Origin: Cedecea selenatireducens
Lineage (GTDB): Bacteria; Pseudomonadota; Gammaproteobacteria; Enterobacterales; Enterobacteriaceae
Length of the DNA: 64,000 nt
NCBI RefSeq assembly: GCF_042138895.1
Contig: NZ_JBHIKW010000007.1
Coordinates: 1 to 64,000 of the forward strand
Direction of reading: 5' to 3'
Numbering within the stretch: position 1 is the first letter of the stretch; each line of letters opens with the position of its first letter. Both the position numbers and the translations under genes were made by a program. Below the pieces are notes generated by a model. It was given only the letters and a program-made list of their open reading frames with translations. It had not been told where the DNA came from and searched no databases. This document shows, in pieces, positions 53,329 through 62,660 of the stretch.

Positions 53329-54246
53329 ATGTCTAAGCGATTACCCCCTCTGAATGCGCTGCGCGTTTTTGACGCTGCGGCTCGTCACTTGAGTTTTACT
53401 AAAGCGGCTGAAGAACTTTTCGTTACTCAGGCTGCGGTAAGCCACCAGATCAAGTCGCTGGAGGATTTTCTTGGCCTGAAGCTGTTCCGCCGCCGCAACC
53501 GTTCGCTGCTGCTGACCGAAGAAGGTCAGAGCTATTATCAGGATATTAAAGAGATTTTTTCCCAACTGACCGAGGCCACGCGCAAGCTGCAGGCGCGCAG
53601 TGCAAAAGGCGCGCTGACGGTGAGTTTATTGCCAAGTTTTGCGATTCACTGGCTGGTTCCTCGCTTAACAAGCTTTAACTCAGCTTATCCGGGGATCGAC
53701 GTGCGTATCCAGGCGGTGGACCGCCAGGAAGACAAATTGTCCGATGATGTTGACGTGGCGATATTCTATGGGCGAGGAAACTGGCCTGGGCTTAGAGTTG
53801 AAAAGCTTTATGCTGAATATTTGCTCCCTGTTTGCTCACCTATGCTGCTAACCGGTGATAAACCGATTAAAACGCCGGAAGATTTGGCAAAGCATACTTT
53901 ATTGCATGACGCCTCACGCCGCGACTGGCAGACTTATACCCGCCAGCTTGGCGTGAGCCATATTAATGTCCAGCAAGGGCCCATCTTCAGCCACAGCGCA
54001 ATGGTGTTGCAGGCCGCTATCCACGGCCAGGGCATTGCGCTGGCCAATAACGTGATGGCACAAACGGAAATCGAGGCCGGTCGACTGGTGTGCCCGTTTA
54101 ACGATGTGCTGGTGAGTAAAAACGCCTTTTATCTGGTTTGTCATGACAGCCAGGCAGAACTGGGTAAAATAGCGGCGTTTCGACAGTGGATCCTGGCAAA
54201 GGCGGCCAGTGAGCAAGAGAAATTCCGTTTTCGCTACGAACAATAA
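53329..54246 (+). CDS. gcvA: glycine cleavage system regulator GcvA
   Basis: A 305-residue LysR-type regulator, the same length as E. coli GcvA, with N-terminal winged helix (RVFDAAARHLSFTKAAEEL). It activates gcvTHP in glycine and represses it with GcvR otherwise. It also drives the divergent gcvB, whose start is 131 bp upstream. Confidence 0.96.
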   Translation: MSKRLPPLNALRVFDAAARHLSFTKAAEELFVTQAAVSHQIKSLEDFLGLKLFRRRNRSLLLTEEGQSYYQDIKEIFSQLTEATRKLQARSAKGALTVSLLPSFAIHWLVPRLTSFNSAYPGIDVRIQAVDRQEDKLSDDVDVAIFYGRGNWPGLRVEKLYAEYLLPVCSPMLLTGDKPIKTPEDLAKHTLLHDASRRDWQTYTRQLGVSHINVQQGPIFSHSAMVLQAAIHGQGIALANNVMAQTEIEAGRLVCPFNDVLVSKNAFYLVCHDSQAELGKIAAFRQWILAKAASEQEKFRFRYEQ

Positions 54247-54291
54247 GCAACCTTCGCGTGGCCCGGCCACGCTCTACTTTAGGGTTACACC

Positions 54292-54687
54292 ATGACCAGC
54301 CGATTCATGCTGATATTTGCCGCCATCAGCGGTTTTGTTTTTGTTGCCCTGGGCGCTTTTGGGGCGCATGTGTTAAGCAAATCTCTGGGTGTTGCGGAGA
54401 TGGGGTGGATCCAGACCGGCCTTGAGTACCAGGCGTTCCACACGCTCGCTATCTTTGGTCTTGCGGTCGCGATGCAGCGCCGCATCAGCATCTGGTTCTA
54501 CTGGAGCAGCGTCTTTATGGCGTTAGGCACCGTATTATTTAGCGGCAGTTTGTACTGCCTGGCCCTGTCGCACCTGCGGCTGTGGGCGTTTGTAACACCG
54601 GTGGGCGGCGTAAGCTTCCTGGCCGGCTGGATATTGATGTTAATTGGTGCTGTGCGCCTGAAACGTAAGGGCGTAAGCCATGAATAA
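54292..54687 (+). CDS. ygdD: DUF423 inner-membrane protein YgdD
   Basis: A 131-residue protein with four predicted TM helices, matching E. coli YgdD in size and context. The signature LGAFGAHVLS is near residue 20 and HLRLWAFVTPVGGVSFLAGW near the C-terminus. Function is unknown. It overlaps rlmM by 8 bp. Confidence 0.94.
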   Translation: MTSRFMLIFAAISGFVFVALGAFGAHVLSKSLGVAEMGWIQTGLEYQAFHTLAIFGLAVAMQRRISIWFYWSSVFMALGTVLFSGSLYCLALSHLRLWAFVTPVGGVSFLAGWILMLIGAVRLKRKGVSHE

Positions 54688-55780
54688 AGTGATTTTGTAC
54701 TGCCGACAGGGATTTGAGAAAGAGTGTGCGGCAGAGATAACCGACAAAGCTGGCCAGCGCGGCGTCTACGGCTTTGCCCGAGTTAAAGAGCAGAGCGGGT
54801 ACGTCATCTTTGAATGCTACCAGCCGGAAGAGGCGGATAAGCTGGCGCGGGAACTGCCGTTCAGCGACCTGATTTTTGCCCGCCAGATGTTTGTTGCCGG
54901 TGAGTTGCTAAAAGATTTGCCGCCGGAAGACCGCATAACGCCTGTCGTTGGTATGCTGCAGGGCGTGGTAGAGAAGGGCGGCGACCTGCGCGTTGAAGTG
55001 GCCGATACCAACGAAAGCAAAGAGCTGATGAAGTTCTGCCGCAAGTTTACCGTGCCGCTGCGAGCCAGCCTGCGCGAGGCTGGGGTGCTGACCAACTATG
55101 AAACGCCGAAGCGCCCGGTGGTGCATGTCTTCTTTATCGCGCCGGGCTGCTGCTACACGGGCTATTCCTACACCACCAACAACTCAGCGTTCTATATGGG
55201 CATCCCGCGCCTCAGGTTCCCGGCGGATGCACCAAGCCGTTCCACGCTGAAGCTGGAAGAGGCGTTTCACGTCTTTATTCCTGCCGATGAGTGGGACGAA
55301 CGCCTGGCCAACGGCATGTATGCCGTTGATTTAGGTGCCTGCCCAGGCGGCTGGACCTATCAGCTGGTGAAGCGAAATATGTGGGTTTCTTCCGTCGATA
55401 ACGGCCCGATGGCGCAAAGCCTGATGGATACCGGACAGGTAACCTGGCTGCGTGAAGACGGTTTTAAGTACCGCCCAACGCGCACCAACATCTCGTGGAT
55501 GGTGTGCGACATGGTAGAAAAACCGGCGAAAGTGGCCCATCTGATGGCGACATGGCTGGTAAACGGCTGGTGCCGTGAAACCATTTTTAACCTCAAGCTG
55601 CCGATGAAAAAGCGCTACGAAGAGGTGTCGCAAAACCTGGCGCAGATCCGGGAAATACTCGAAAGCAACGGCATTAACGCTGAGATCAAAGCGCGCCAGC
55701 TTTACCACGACCGTGAAGAAGTGACGGTTCACATCCGCCGCTGGTGGGCGGCCGTGGGTGGGCGCCGCGACGAGCGCTGA
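54680..55780 (+). CDS. rlmM: 23S rRNA 2'-O-ribose C2498 methyltransferase
   Basis: A 366-residue enzyme, the same length as E. coli RlmM. An N-terminal THUMP-like region is followed by a Rossmann methyltransferase with the SAM-binding AVDLGACPGGWT. It methylates C2498 of 23S rRNA before subunit assembly. It overlaps ygdD by 8 bp and ends in a bidirectional hairpin. Confidence 0.96.
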   Translation: MNKVILYCRQGFEKECAAEITDKAGQRGVYGFARVKEQSGYVIFECYQPEEADKLARELPFSDLIFARQMFVAGELLKDLPPEDRITPVVGMLQGVVEKGGDLRVEVADTNESKELMKFCRKFTVPLRASLREAGVLTNYETPKRPVVHVFFIAPGCCYTGYSYTTNNSAFYMGIPRLRFPADAPSRSTLKLEEAFHVFIPADEWDERLANGMYAVDLGACPGGWTYQLVKRNMWVSSVDNGPMAQSLMDTGQVTWLREDGFKYRPTRTNISWMVCDMVEKPAKVAHLMATWLVNGWCRETIFNLKLPMKKRYEEVSQNLAQIREILESNGINAEIKARQLYHDREEVTVHIRRWWAAVGGRRDER

Positions 55781-55787
55781 TGGCTTT

Positions 55788-55817
55788 ACCCCTCGCCTGT
55801 TCACGGTGAGGGGTTTT
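55788..55817. terminator. intrinsic terminator between rlmM and xni
   Basis: ACCCCTC (55788-55794) pairs with GAGGGGT (55808-55814), followed by TTTTCCC on the plus strand. It serves rlmM and may also serve xni. Confidence 0.75.
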
Positions 55818-55824
55818 CCCTTCT

Positions 55825-56595
55825 TCAGGCTGAAGGCGATGCCCCAGGCAGCCTGAGCTGCTGTAAGTTCCCATCGAGCTGTAAATCCGTCTGTAGCCTT
55901 GCCACCTGGCGGCTGATAAACGCGCTCTCCCTGTGCTGTTCAAGTTTCTTACGCCATTTTTCCGGAACCTCATCCAGCCGCTGATACAGTGCTTCCAGAT
56001 TGGAAAACTGGTTAATTAGCTGCGTGGCGCTTTTTGGCCCGATGCCCGCGACACCGGGGATTTTACTGCTGCTAATGCCCGCCAGCCCCCAGAAATCGCC
56101 CAGCTGTTCCGGCTGCACGCCGTACTCCTGGGCAATAAACGGCGCATCCAGCCAGCGCTTTTGGAAGTAATCCCTAATTTGCAGGGTGGGTGCCAGAAGC
56201 TGGCAATAGCCTTTATCGGTAGAGACGATCGTTGCCCAGTGGCCGCCGGAGGCGACTTTTACCGCCAGCGTGGCCGCAAGGTCGTCCGCTTCGTTACCTT
56301 TTGAATGCCAGCACTGCACGCCCCGGCGGGTAAACGCCTCCCGCAGGGCGGGCATTTCGGCATGCAGATCGTCAGGCATCGGCGAACGGCCCGCTTTGTA
56401 GTCGGGCATAACCTGATGCCGCCAGCCTTCGCGGCGCTCTTCGTCATCAAAGACCGCCACCGCGTGGGTCGGCTGGCTGTGGCCGATGAGCTGGTCCAGG
56501 GCGTGCAGGCAGGTGTCGACACAAGGTGAGCCCTGAACCGCGTGTATGCGGCGAATAAGGTTCAATGCATCGACGATAAGTAAATGAATAGTCAT
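55825..56595 (-). CDS. xni: flap endonuclease Xni (ExoIX)
   Basis: A 256-residue protein (E. coli 251) of the 5'-3' exonuclease fold. It lacks the DNA polymerase I context and has the helix-hairpin-helix GISSSKIPGVAGIGPKSATQL. Acidic residues for one metal site are visible in VDALN, VFDDE and GNEADDL. The ATG at 56595 gives the E. coli-like start MTIHLLIVDALN; the ribosome site is weak. In E. coli the fuc operon separates xni from rlmM, but here they are convergent neighbours. Confidence 0.93.
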   Translation of the reverse strand: MTIHLLIVDALNLIRRIHAVQGSPCVDTCLHALDQLIGHSQPTHAVAVFDDEERREGWRHQVMPDYKAGRSPMPDDLHAEMPALREAFTRRGVQCWHSKGNEADDLAATLAVKVASGGHWATIVSTDKGYCQLLAPTLQIRDYFQKRWLDAPFIAQEYGVQPEQLGDFWGLAGISSSKIPGVAGIGPKSATQLINQFSNLEALYQRLDEVPEKWRKKLEQHRESAFISRQVARLQTDLQLDGNLQQLRLPGASPSA

Positions 56596-56778
56596 AAGAA
56601 ATTTACCGGTCACTCTGATGGACTTACCCTAACACTTCCCGCCATGATGAGCTATTCTCATCACAGAATTCAGGAACCTCTCTCGCAAAAACCTTGTTGG
56701 CAAAGGGTGGAAAGCCATTGCGTAGTTGTTAGCGGGCTATGTATATTTCTAACGCATATAAAAATAGAGAATATCAAT

Positions 56779-57963
56779 ATGAGTAATACTAAACACCTCG
56801 CGCAACGCATTCAGAACCTGCAACCTTCGGCCATCCGCGAACTCCTTAAGCACAGCAAAATGCCCGGCGTGATTTCGCTGGCGGGCGGTATTCCCTCCAG
56901 CGAGCTTTTTGACAAGCAAGGGCTGGAGCTGGCGACCCGTAAGGTCGTTGAAGAGAACTTTAACGATGCTTTTCAGTATGGCCTGACCGAAGGCAATACC
57001 GAGCTGCGCGACCAGTTGGTTGAGCTGTGCAAAGCGCGCGGGATTACCACGCGTAGCGACCAGTTGCTGATCACCTCTGGTTCGCAGCAGGCGCTGGATC
57101 TGCTGATCCGCGCGCTGGCGGATGAAGGCGATGTTTTCGTCGTTGAGCGCCCAACCTACCTGGCCACGCTGCAAATCCTCAGTTTGACCGCCGCGAAAGT
57201 GGAGTCTGTGGGCGGGGATGAGCACGGCATGATTGTCGACGAGCTCGAAGCGCTGCTGAAAACCACGCGCGTTAAAGGCGTTTATCTGGTGCCTACTTTT
57301 GGTAACCCAAGCGGCACGACGCTGAGCGCCGAACGCCGTGAGAAGCTGGTAAAACTGGCCGCTGAATATGATTTCGTGATTATCGAAGACGATCCGTATG
57401 GGGCCATTAGCTTTACCGACCGCCGCGAGAAAACCCTGATTCAGGTCGCGAAAGAGTTGGGGCATGAAGACCACGTGGTCTATACCTCAACGTTCTCTAA
57501 AATTCTGGCGCCGGGCCTGCGCGTGGGCTGGATTATTTTGCCTGAATGGATGAAGCAAAAGGTCGCTATCATTAAGCAGGCGACGGATTTGCACGCCAAC
57601 TCGTTTACCCAGGCGCTGACGGCGGCTTACCTTACGCTGGGCCGTCTGGACCCGCAGATTGAGCTGATTCGTGAAGCCTACAAGCAGAAGTGCCTGACGC
57701 TTTCGCGCCTGCTGGAAGAGGAACTGGGCGAGCACATTACCTTCAACCAGCCGCAGGGCGGGATGTTCCTTTGGGCCTCATTCCGCTATGACTTCGACAC
57801 CACGGCGTGGCTGCAAAAAACGCTGGAGAAAGGCGTGGTTTACGTGCCGGGTGAATTCTTCTTTAGCGATCATGCGGATAAACGCACGCTGCGGTTCTCT
57901 TACGCTACGGCCACCGACGAGCAGTTGGTTGAAGCCGTTAAGCGTTTAAAAGCCGCGCTTTAG
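56779..57963 (+). CDS. PLP-dependent aminotransferase (2-aminoadipate/LysN type)
   Basis: A 394-residue class I/II aminotransferase of the MocR-like branch without an HTH domain. Conserved points are SLAGGIPS near the N-terminus, the PTFGNPSGTT loop, and STFSKILAPGLRVGW with the PLP lysine. Close relatives are annotated as 2-aminoadipate or broad valine/aromatic aminotransferases; the substrate is not settled here. The ATG at 56779 is preferred to the longer frame, which overlaps xni. It is absent from this site in E. coli K-12 and sits between xni and sdaB. It ends at a strong terminator shared with sdaB. Confidence 0.85.
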   Translation: MSNTKHLAQRIQNLQPSAIRELLKHSKMPGVISLAGGIPSSELFDKQGLELATRKVVEENFNDAFQYGLTEGNTELRDQLVELCKARGITTRSDQLLITSGSQQALDLLIRALADEGDVFVVERPTYLATLQILSLTAAKVESVGGDEHGMIVDELEALLKTTRVKGVYLVPTFGNPSGTTLSAERREKLVKLAAEYDFVIIEDDPYGAISFTDRREKTLIQVAKELGHEDHVVYTSTFSKILAPGLRVGWIILPEWMKQKVAIIKQATDLHANSFTQALTAAYLTLGRLDPQIELIREAYKQKCLTLSRLLEEELGEHITFNQPQGGMFLWASFRYDFDTTAWLQKTLEKGVVYVPGEFFFSDHADKRTLRFSYATATDEQLVEAVKRLKAAL

Positions 57964-57968
57964 TAAAA

Positions 57969-57998
57969 AAGGCTCCCAATCGGGAGCCTTAATTTTTT
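57969..57998. terminator. bidirectional terminator between the aminotransferase and sdaB
   Basis: AAGGCTCCC, loop AATC, GGGAGCCTT has a T-run on the right and an A-run on the left, so it can end both convergent transcripts. Confidence 0.9.
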
Positions 57999-59364
57999 AG
58001 TCACAGGCGACAATTTTTAGCGCCAGGCCACCGCGAGATGTTTCGCGATACTTGGCGTTCATGTCTTTGCCCGTTTCATACATCGTCTCGATAACCTTAT
58101 CCAGGCAGACGCGCGGTTCGCTGGTGCGGCGCATTGCCATACGTGCAGCGTTCACGGCTTTAACTGCCGCAATGGCGTTACGCTCGATGCAAGGAACCTG
58201 TACCTGACCGGCTACCGGGTCGCAGGTCAGCCCCAGATTGTGCTCCATGCCGATTTCAGCGGCGATGCAAACCTGAGTCGGACTCCCGCCCAGCAGCTCG
58301 GCGAGACCTGCTGCCGCCATTGAGCAAGCTACGCCTACTTCACCCTGGCAGCCCACTTCCGCACCGGAAATAGAGGCGTTCATTTTGTACAGGGAGCCGA
58401 TAGCGCCAGCGGCGAGGAAATAGCGGGCGCAGGAGTTAGCGTTCACCTGACGGATAAACTTGTCGTAATAGGCCAGCACCGCAGGAACAATCCCGCAGGC
58501 GCCGTTCGTCGGAGCGGTAACCACGCGGCCACCGGCGGCGTTTTCTTCGTTTACCGCCAGTGCGAACATATTGATCCAGTCCACAACGGCCATTGGGTCC
58601 GAGTTGTTTTTATCGGTGGTGACCAGCATGCGGCGCAGCGCGGCAGCGCGACGTGGTACTCGCATTTTGCCCGGCAGCACGCCTTCGGTGGTGATACCAC
58701 GTTCAATGCCGTTGCTCATCACTTCCCAGACCGCCGCAAAGTGAGCGTCGATCTCTTGCTGGCTGTGCAGGGCTCGTTCGTTCTGCATCATCAGGCCGGA
58801 AAGCGACAGGCCCGTTTCACGGCAGTGCTTCTGCAGGTCTGCAGCGTTTTTGTATGGGTACGGCACGCTTACCGGGTTTTCACTTTCTACGCCAAAATGC
58901 GCTTCATCGACGATAAAGCCGCCGCCGATGGAGTAGTAAGTTTGTGAATACAGAACGTTGTCACCCGCCAGCGCGGTAATACGCATGCCGTTTTCGTGCA
59001 GGGCCAGGTTGTCTGCATGGAAGTTCATGCAGCAGTCAACCGGGAACTCTACTTCACGCTGTCCGTTGGCCAGCATCAGGCGCCCGTGAGTATTCACGTC
59101 CTGGATGAAGTGAGGAATGGCGTCGATATCGACGGTGTCCGGCAGGTTACCCGCCAGGCCCATGATAATCGCGATATCGGTATGGTGACCTTTACCGGTC
59201 AGGGATAACGAGCCGTAGACGTCTACAACAACGCGGGTGACATCGCTCAAGATCCCTTGCTCAATCAGGTCATCAGAAAATTGTTTACCAGCCTTCATCG
59301 GGCCGACGGTATGCGAACTGGATGGACCGATACCGATTTTGAAAATGTCGAATACGCTGATCAT
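57997..59364 (-). CDS. sdaB: L-serine deaminase II
   Basis: A 455-residue iron-sulfur enzyme, identical in length to E. coli SdaB, converting serine to pyruvate and ammonia. The N-terminal beta domain starts MISVFDIFKIGIGPSSSHT. Cluster cysteines lie in TNGACGIVP, and further conserved cysteines in EVGCQGEVG and LTCDPVAG. It follows sdaC in the same operon after 63 bp that contain a hairpin. Confidence 0.96.
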   Translation of the reverse strand: MISVFDIFKIGIGPSSSHTVGPMKAGKQFSDDLIEQGILSDVTRVVVDVYGSLSLTGKGHHTDIAIIMGLAGNLPDTVDIDAIPHFIQDVNTHGRLMLANGQREVEFPVDCCMNFHADNLALHENGMRITALAGDNVLYSQTYYSIGGGFIVDEAHFGVESENPVSVPYPYKNAADLQKHCRETGLSLSGLMMQNERALHSQQEIDAHFAAVWEVMSNGIERGITTEGVLPGKMRVPRRAAALRRMLVTTDKNNSDPMAVVDWINMFALAVNEENAAGGRVVTAPTNGACGIVPAVLAYYDKFIRQVNANSCARYFLAAGAIGSLYKMNASISGAEVGCQGEVGVACSMAAAGLAELLGGSPTQVCIAAEIGMEHNLGLTCDPVAGQVQVPCIERNAIAAVKAVNAARMAMRRTSEPRVCLDKVIETMYETGKDMNAKYRETSRGGLALKIVACD

Positions 59365-59399
59365 AAGATTTCCCTGCGTAAGTGACTTGAGAGGAGAGA

Positions 59400-59417
59400 G
59401 CCGCCCGGGCGGGCGGC
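59400..59417. other. sdaC-sdaB intercistronic hairpin
   Basis: GCCGCCC (59400-59406) pairs with GGGCGGC (59411-59417). No T-run follows in the direction of sdaCB transcription, so it is more likely an RNA-stability element that sets the ratio of the two products. Confidence 0.5.
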
Positions 59418-59427
59418 TTTAAAATGC

Positions 59428-60717
59428 TTAGCTGAACAGCGAGTAGAAGATAGCGGAGATGGCAATCAGACCCATAATCACAACGAATACGTTGCTGATG
59501 TGGCCGCTGTATTTACGCATTGCCGGGACTTTCTGAATCGCGTACATCGGCATCAGGAACAGGATCATCGCGATAACCGGGCCGCCCAGGGTTTCAATCA
59601 TACCCAGGATGCTTGGGTTCAGCGTAGCCACTGCCCAGGTCGTCACCAGCATGAACAGCGCGGTGATTTTGTTCAGTTTGCCGATTTCAATGCTCTTGCC
59701 TTTGCCGCGCAGAGATTTGATAACCATACCGTTGAAGCCTTCACGTGCGCCCAGGTAGTGGCCGAGGAAGGATTTGGTGATGGCAATCATCGCAATGATT
59801 GGCGCCATCCAGGCGATAACCGGTGCGTTAAAGTGGTTAGCCAGGTAAGACAGGATAGAGATGTTCTGCGCTTTTGCAGCCGCCAGGTCAGCCGGGCTCA
59901 GGCTCAGCACGCAGCTGAAGACGAAGAACATGACGGTCAGCACCATCATGATGTGTGCACGAGCCAGAATGCTGGAGCATTTTTTCTCAGCGCCTTCGCC
60001 GTACTCTTCACGCTTCGCTACCGCGAAGGAGGAGATGATCGGGGAGTGGTTGAAGGAGAACACCATCACCGGAATAGCCAGCCACAGGGTCATCCACAGG
60101 CCGCTGCCGGTTGCCGGCGTTGCGCTGAAGGACAGGGTTTCAAAAGCCGCACCGCTCCAGTTAGGAATCAGATACAGCGCCAGAACCATCAGAGCCGCAA
60201 CAAACGGGAATACCAGGATGCTCATCGCCTTCACGATCATCTGCTCGCCGAAGCGCACGATAGTCATCATGCCGACAATCAGGATCAGAGAAAGAATCGC
60301 ACGCGGTGGAGAAGCCATGCCCAACTGGTGGGTAATGAAGCTGTCTACGGTATTGGTGATTGCCACGCTGTAAACCAGCAGGATTGGGTAGATAGCGAAG
60401 AAGTACAGCAGGGTAATCAGCTTACCTGCGCCAACCCCAAAGTGCTCTTCTACAACTTCGGTGATGTCTTCGCCCGGGTTTTTACCGGACAGCACGAAGC
60501 GGGTCATACCGCGGTGTGCGAAGAAGGTCATTGGGAAAGCCAGAATCGCCATGATGAACAGCGGGATCAGGCCACCAACGCCGGCGTTGATTGGCAGGAA
60601 CAGGACGCCTGCACCGATTGCCGTGCCGTACAGGCCCAGCATCCACATGGTGTCGGTCTTGCGCCATGCGCCTTTTTTCTCAGCAGAGACAATACTGCCG
60701 GTTTGAGTGGTTTCCAT
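59428..60717 (-). CDS. sdaC: serine:H+ symporter SdaC
   Basis: A 429-residue, 11-TM member of the hydroxy/aromatic amino acid permease family, the same length as E. coli SdaC. It imports L-serine with protons and pairs with SdaB for serine catabolism. The segment YGTAIGAGVLFLPINAGVGG in the first TM region is typical. A CRP-like site lies about 170 bp upstream. Confidence 0.96.
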   Translation of the reverse strand: METTQTGSIVSAEKKGAWRKTDTMWMLGLYGTAIGAGVLFLPINAGVGGLIPLFIMAILAFPMTFFAHRGMTRFVLSGKNPGEDITEVVEEHFGVGAGKLITLLYFFAIYPILLVYSVAITNTVDSFITHQLGMASPPRAILSLILIVGMMTIVRFGEQMIVKAMSILVFPFVAALMVLALYLIPNWSGAAFETLSFSATPATGSGLWMTLWLAIPVMVFSFNHSPIISSFAVAKREEYGEGAEKKCSSILARAHIMMVLTVMFFVFSCVLSLSPADLAAAKAQNISILSYLANHFNAPVIAWMAPIIAMIAITKSFLGHYLGAREGFNGMVIKSLRGKGKSIEIGKLNKITALFMLVTTWAVATLNPSILGMIETLGGPVIAMILFLMPMYAIQKVPAMRKYSGHISNVFVVIMGLIAISAIFYSLFS

Positions 60718-60882
60718 TTACATCTCCAAAGGAATGTTTCGTGCAATGTTGAAAAATTCGCCGTTAAAACGCTATCAAGGTCTTAACGGCTGAAACTAAA
60801 TTCTGGCCGCGGGCATTTTTGTAGTAGTTGTGTCCCGTAACTATCGGCGGGCGGAAAGATACAGTTATGTCATCTATGTATC

Positions 60883-60898
60883 AGTGATCGCGATCCCA
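60883..60898 (-). promoter_or_regulatory. CRP-like site upstream of sdaC
   Basis: On the minus strand TGGGATCGCGATCACT matches TGTGA-N6-TCACA at 8 of 10 half-site positions. E. coli sdaC is CRP-activated, which supports the assignment. Confidence 0.5.
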
Positions 60899-61144
60899 AA
60901 TGCGATAATCCACCTTTGTTACGCAACAAATCCGCATAACAGTCTGTTCATATACATCTAAGTGATATTTATAGTCGCGAAGCCTATCACTAGCCGATGA
61001 TGCAATAAATTAAACCCGACCAAATAACTCGGTTTTTGCCAGAGAAAGTACCTAAAACAGCGTTTTTTAACGAGTATTTGCATCAGGGCGTGATGTTTGT
61101 GCTTTTGAGTGTGAGCGCAATCGATTAAATGGCTTCGGGAAGGG

Positions 61145-61174
61145 GGAAAAAGAAGGGCGACCGCTGGCCGCCCT
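61145..61174 (-). terminator. intrinsic terminator of ppnN
   Basis: On the minus strand AGGGCG pairs with CGCCCT (61169-61174 and 61154-61159), followed by a T-run (A-run at 61147-61151). Confidence 0.75.
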
Positions 61175-61180
61175 GGAAGG

Positions 61181-62545
61181 TTAACGCACGATTTCGTAGC
61201 AGGGGATGTAGGCGCTGCCCGGCAGCTTCATGCGGTGCTGGGCGACAAAGCCCTGCAGAAGAACGTCCATGCGCCTCATCATCTCCGGGTCACCGTGCAG
61301 CTTGTACGGGCCGTATTTCTCGATGGCGTGAATACCGGCTTCTTTGACGTTACCCGCCACGATACCCGAGAAGGCACGGCGCAGCGATGCCGCCAGTTTT
61401 TCCGCAGGCTGATCCGGATAGAGCTGCAGGTTAGCCATGTTTTCGTGGGTGGGTTCAAACGGCATTTGCAGGTCGGGCGAAATGCGAATGGACCAGTTGA
61501 AGCCGTAGGCATCGCCGGTTTCACGGCGGTTTTCTTTCACCTGAGGCATGGCTTTTTTCATCACGCGGGCGACTTCTGTCGCGTCATCGATGATGATTTT
61601 GTAGTGACGGCGCGCCTGCTCGCCCAGGGTGCTAACGATAAATTCATCCAGCACGCGGAAATAATCGGCGCTTTCTTTCGGCCCGGTGAGGATCAGTGGC
61701 AGAACCTGATCGTGGTTATGCGGATTCATCAGAATACCGAGCAGGTACAGCAGCTCTTCTGCGGTACCAACCCCGCCAGGGAAGATAATAATGCCGTGGG
61801 CAATACGGACAAATGCCTCAAGCCGTTTTTCAATATCCGGCATGATGATCAGTTCATTGACCAGCGGGTTAGGCGGCTCAGCGGCGATGATAGAGGGTTC
61901 CGTCAGGCCGATGAAGCGGCCTTCTTTGTAACGCTGCTGGGCGTGGCCCACGGCGGCACCTTTCATCGGTGCTTCCATCGCACCCGGCCCACAGCCGGTA
62001 CAAATATTCAGCTCACGCAGCCCAAGCTGGGTGCCCACACGGCGAGCATAGAGGTATTCATTTTCGTTAATGGAGTGGCCGCCCCAGCAAACCACCAAGT
62101 TTGGCGCTTCACCGACGTGCAGCGCACGGGCATTTCGTAGAATAGAAAACACCATATTGGTGATATGAATAGAGTTTTCTTTATTTAAATGTTGGAAACG
62201 GCCTGCATTGTCGATTTGGCCGTTAACAAACAGAATATCGCGCAGGACGGCAAACAGGTTAGCCTGCAGTGCACGGATGATACGGCCGTCGACAAAGGCG
62301 TCTTCCGGGGGATTAATCAGTTCGAGTTTTACGCCACGTTCACGACGCAACACGTTGATGTCAAAGCTCTGATAGCGGGACAGCAGCTCTTTGCTGCTGT
62401 CGGTTTGACTGCCGGAATTAAGAACCGCCAGCGAGCAGTTACGAAACAGTTGGTAAAGGTCGCTGCTGGCGGTGCGTTTAAGCATATCGACTTCCAGCTG
62501 CGACAACATATCCATTGAGCCAAGCGGGCTAATATGTGTAATCAA
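61181..62545 (-). CDS. ppnN: pyrimidine/purine nucleotide 5'-monophosphate nucleosidase PpnN
   Basis: A 454-residue LOG-family protein, the same length as E. coli PpnN (YgdH), that cleaves nucleoside monophosphates to base and ribose-5-phosphate and is stimulated by (p)ppGpp. The catalytic FPGGVGTAEE motif is intact, with GCGPGAMEAPMKGA before it. The start is TTG at 62545, with AAGGAG 5 bp upstream, which gives the usual N-terminus MITHISPLGS. Confidence 0.95.
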   Translation of the reverse strand: MITHISPLGSMDMLSQLEVDMLKRTASSDLYQLFRNCSLAVLNSGSQTDSSKELLSRYQSFDINVLRRERGVKLELINPPEDAFVDGRIIRALQANLFAVLRDILFVNGQIDNAGRFQHLNKENSIHITNMVFSILRNARALHVGEAPNLVVCWGGHSINENEYLYARRVGTQLGLRELNICTGCGPGAMEAPMKGAAVGHAQQRYKEGRFIGLTEPSIIAAEPPNPLVNELIIMPDIEKRLEAFVRIAHGIIIFPGGVGTAEELLYLLGILMNPHNHDQVLPLILTGPKESADYFRVLDEFIVSTLGEQARRHYKIIIDDATEVARVMKKAMPQVKENRRETGDAYGFNWSIRISPDLQMPFEPTHENMANLQLYPDQPAEKLAASLRRAFSGIVAGNVKEAGIHAIEKYGPYKLHGDPEMMRRMDVLLQGFVAQHRMKLPGSAYIPCYEIVR

Positions 62546-62660
62546 GTGAACTCCTTACGGAACGAAAAGTGCCGTTCTCACAGATTACAATAGCCCTGGC
62601 TTATTCACTTTAACAACCCGTAAACCGCATTCACTTTTGGCGCTGCGAGCTATTTCGCAA

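Larger units (their letters stand above)
60718..61180. other. 463-bp sdaC upstream region
   Basis: No gene is supported. The AT-rich interval holds the sdaC control region, including the CRP-like site below, and near its right end the ppnN terminator. Short frames here are not credible. Confidence 0.6.

Noticed and set aside
61129..61347. 72-codon frame near the end of ppnN
   Set aside because: It is the complement of the ppnN terminator and coding end, with arginine-rich shadow composition.
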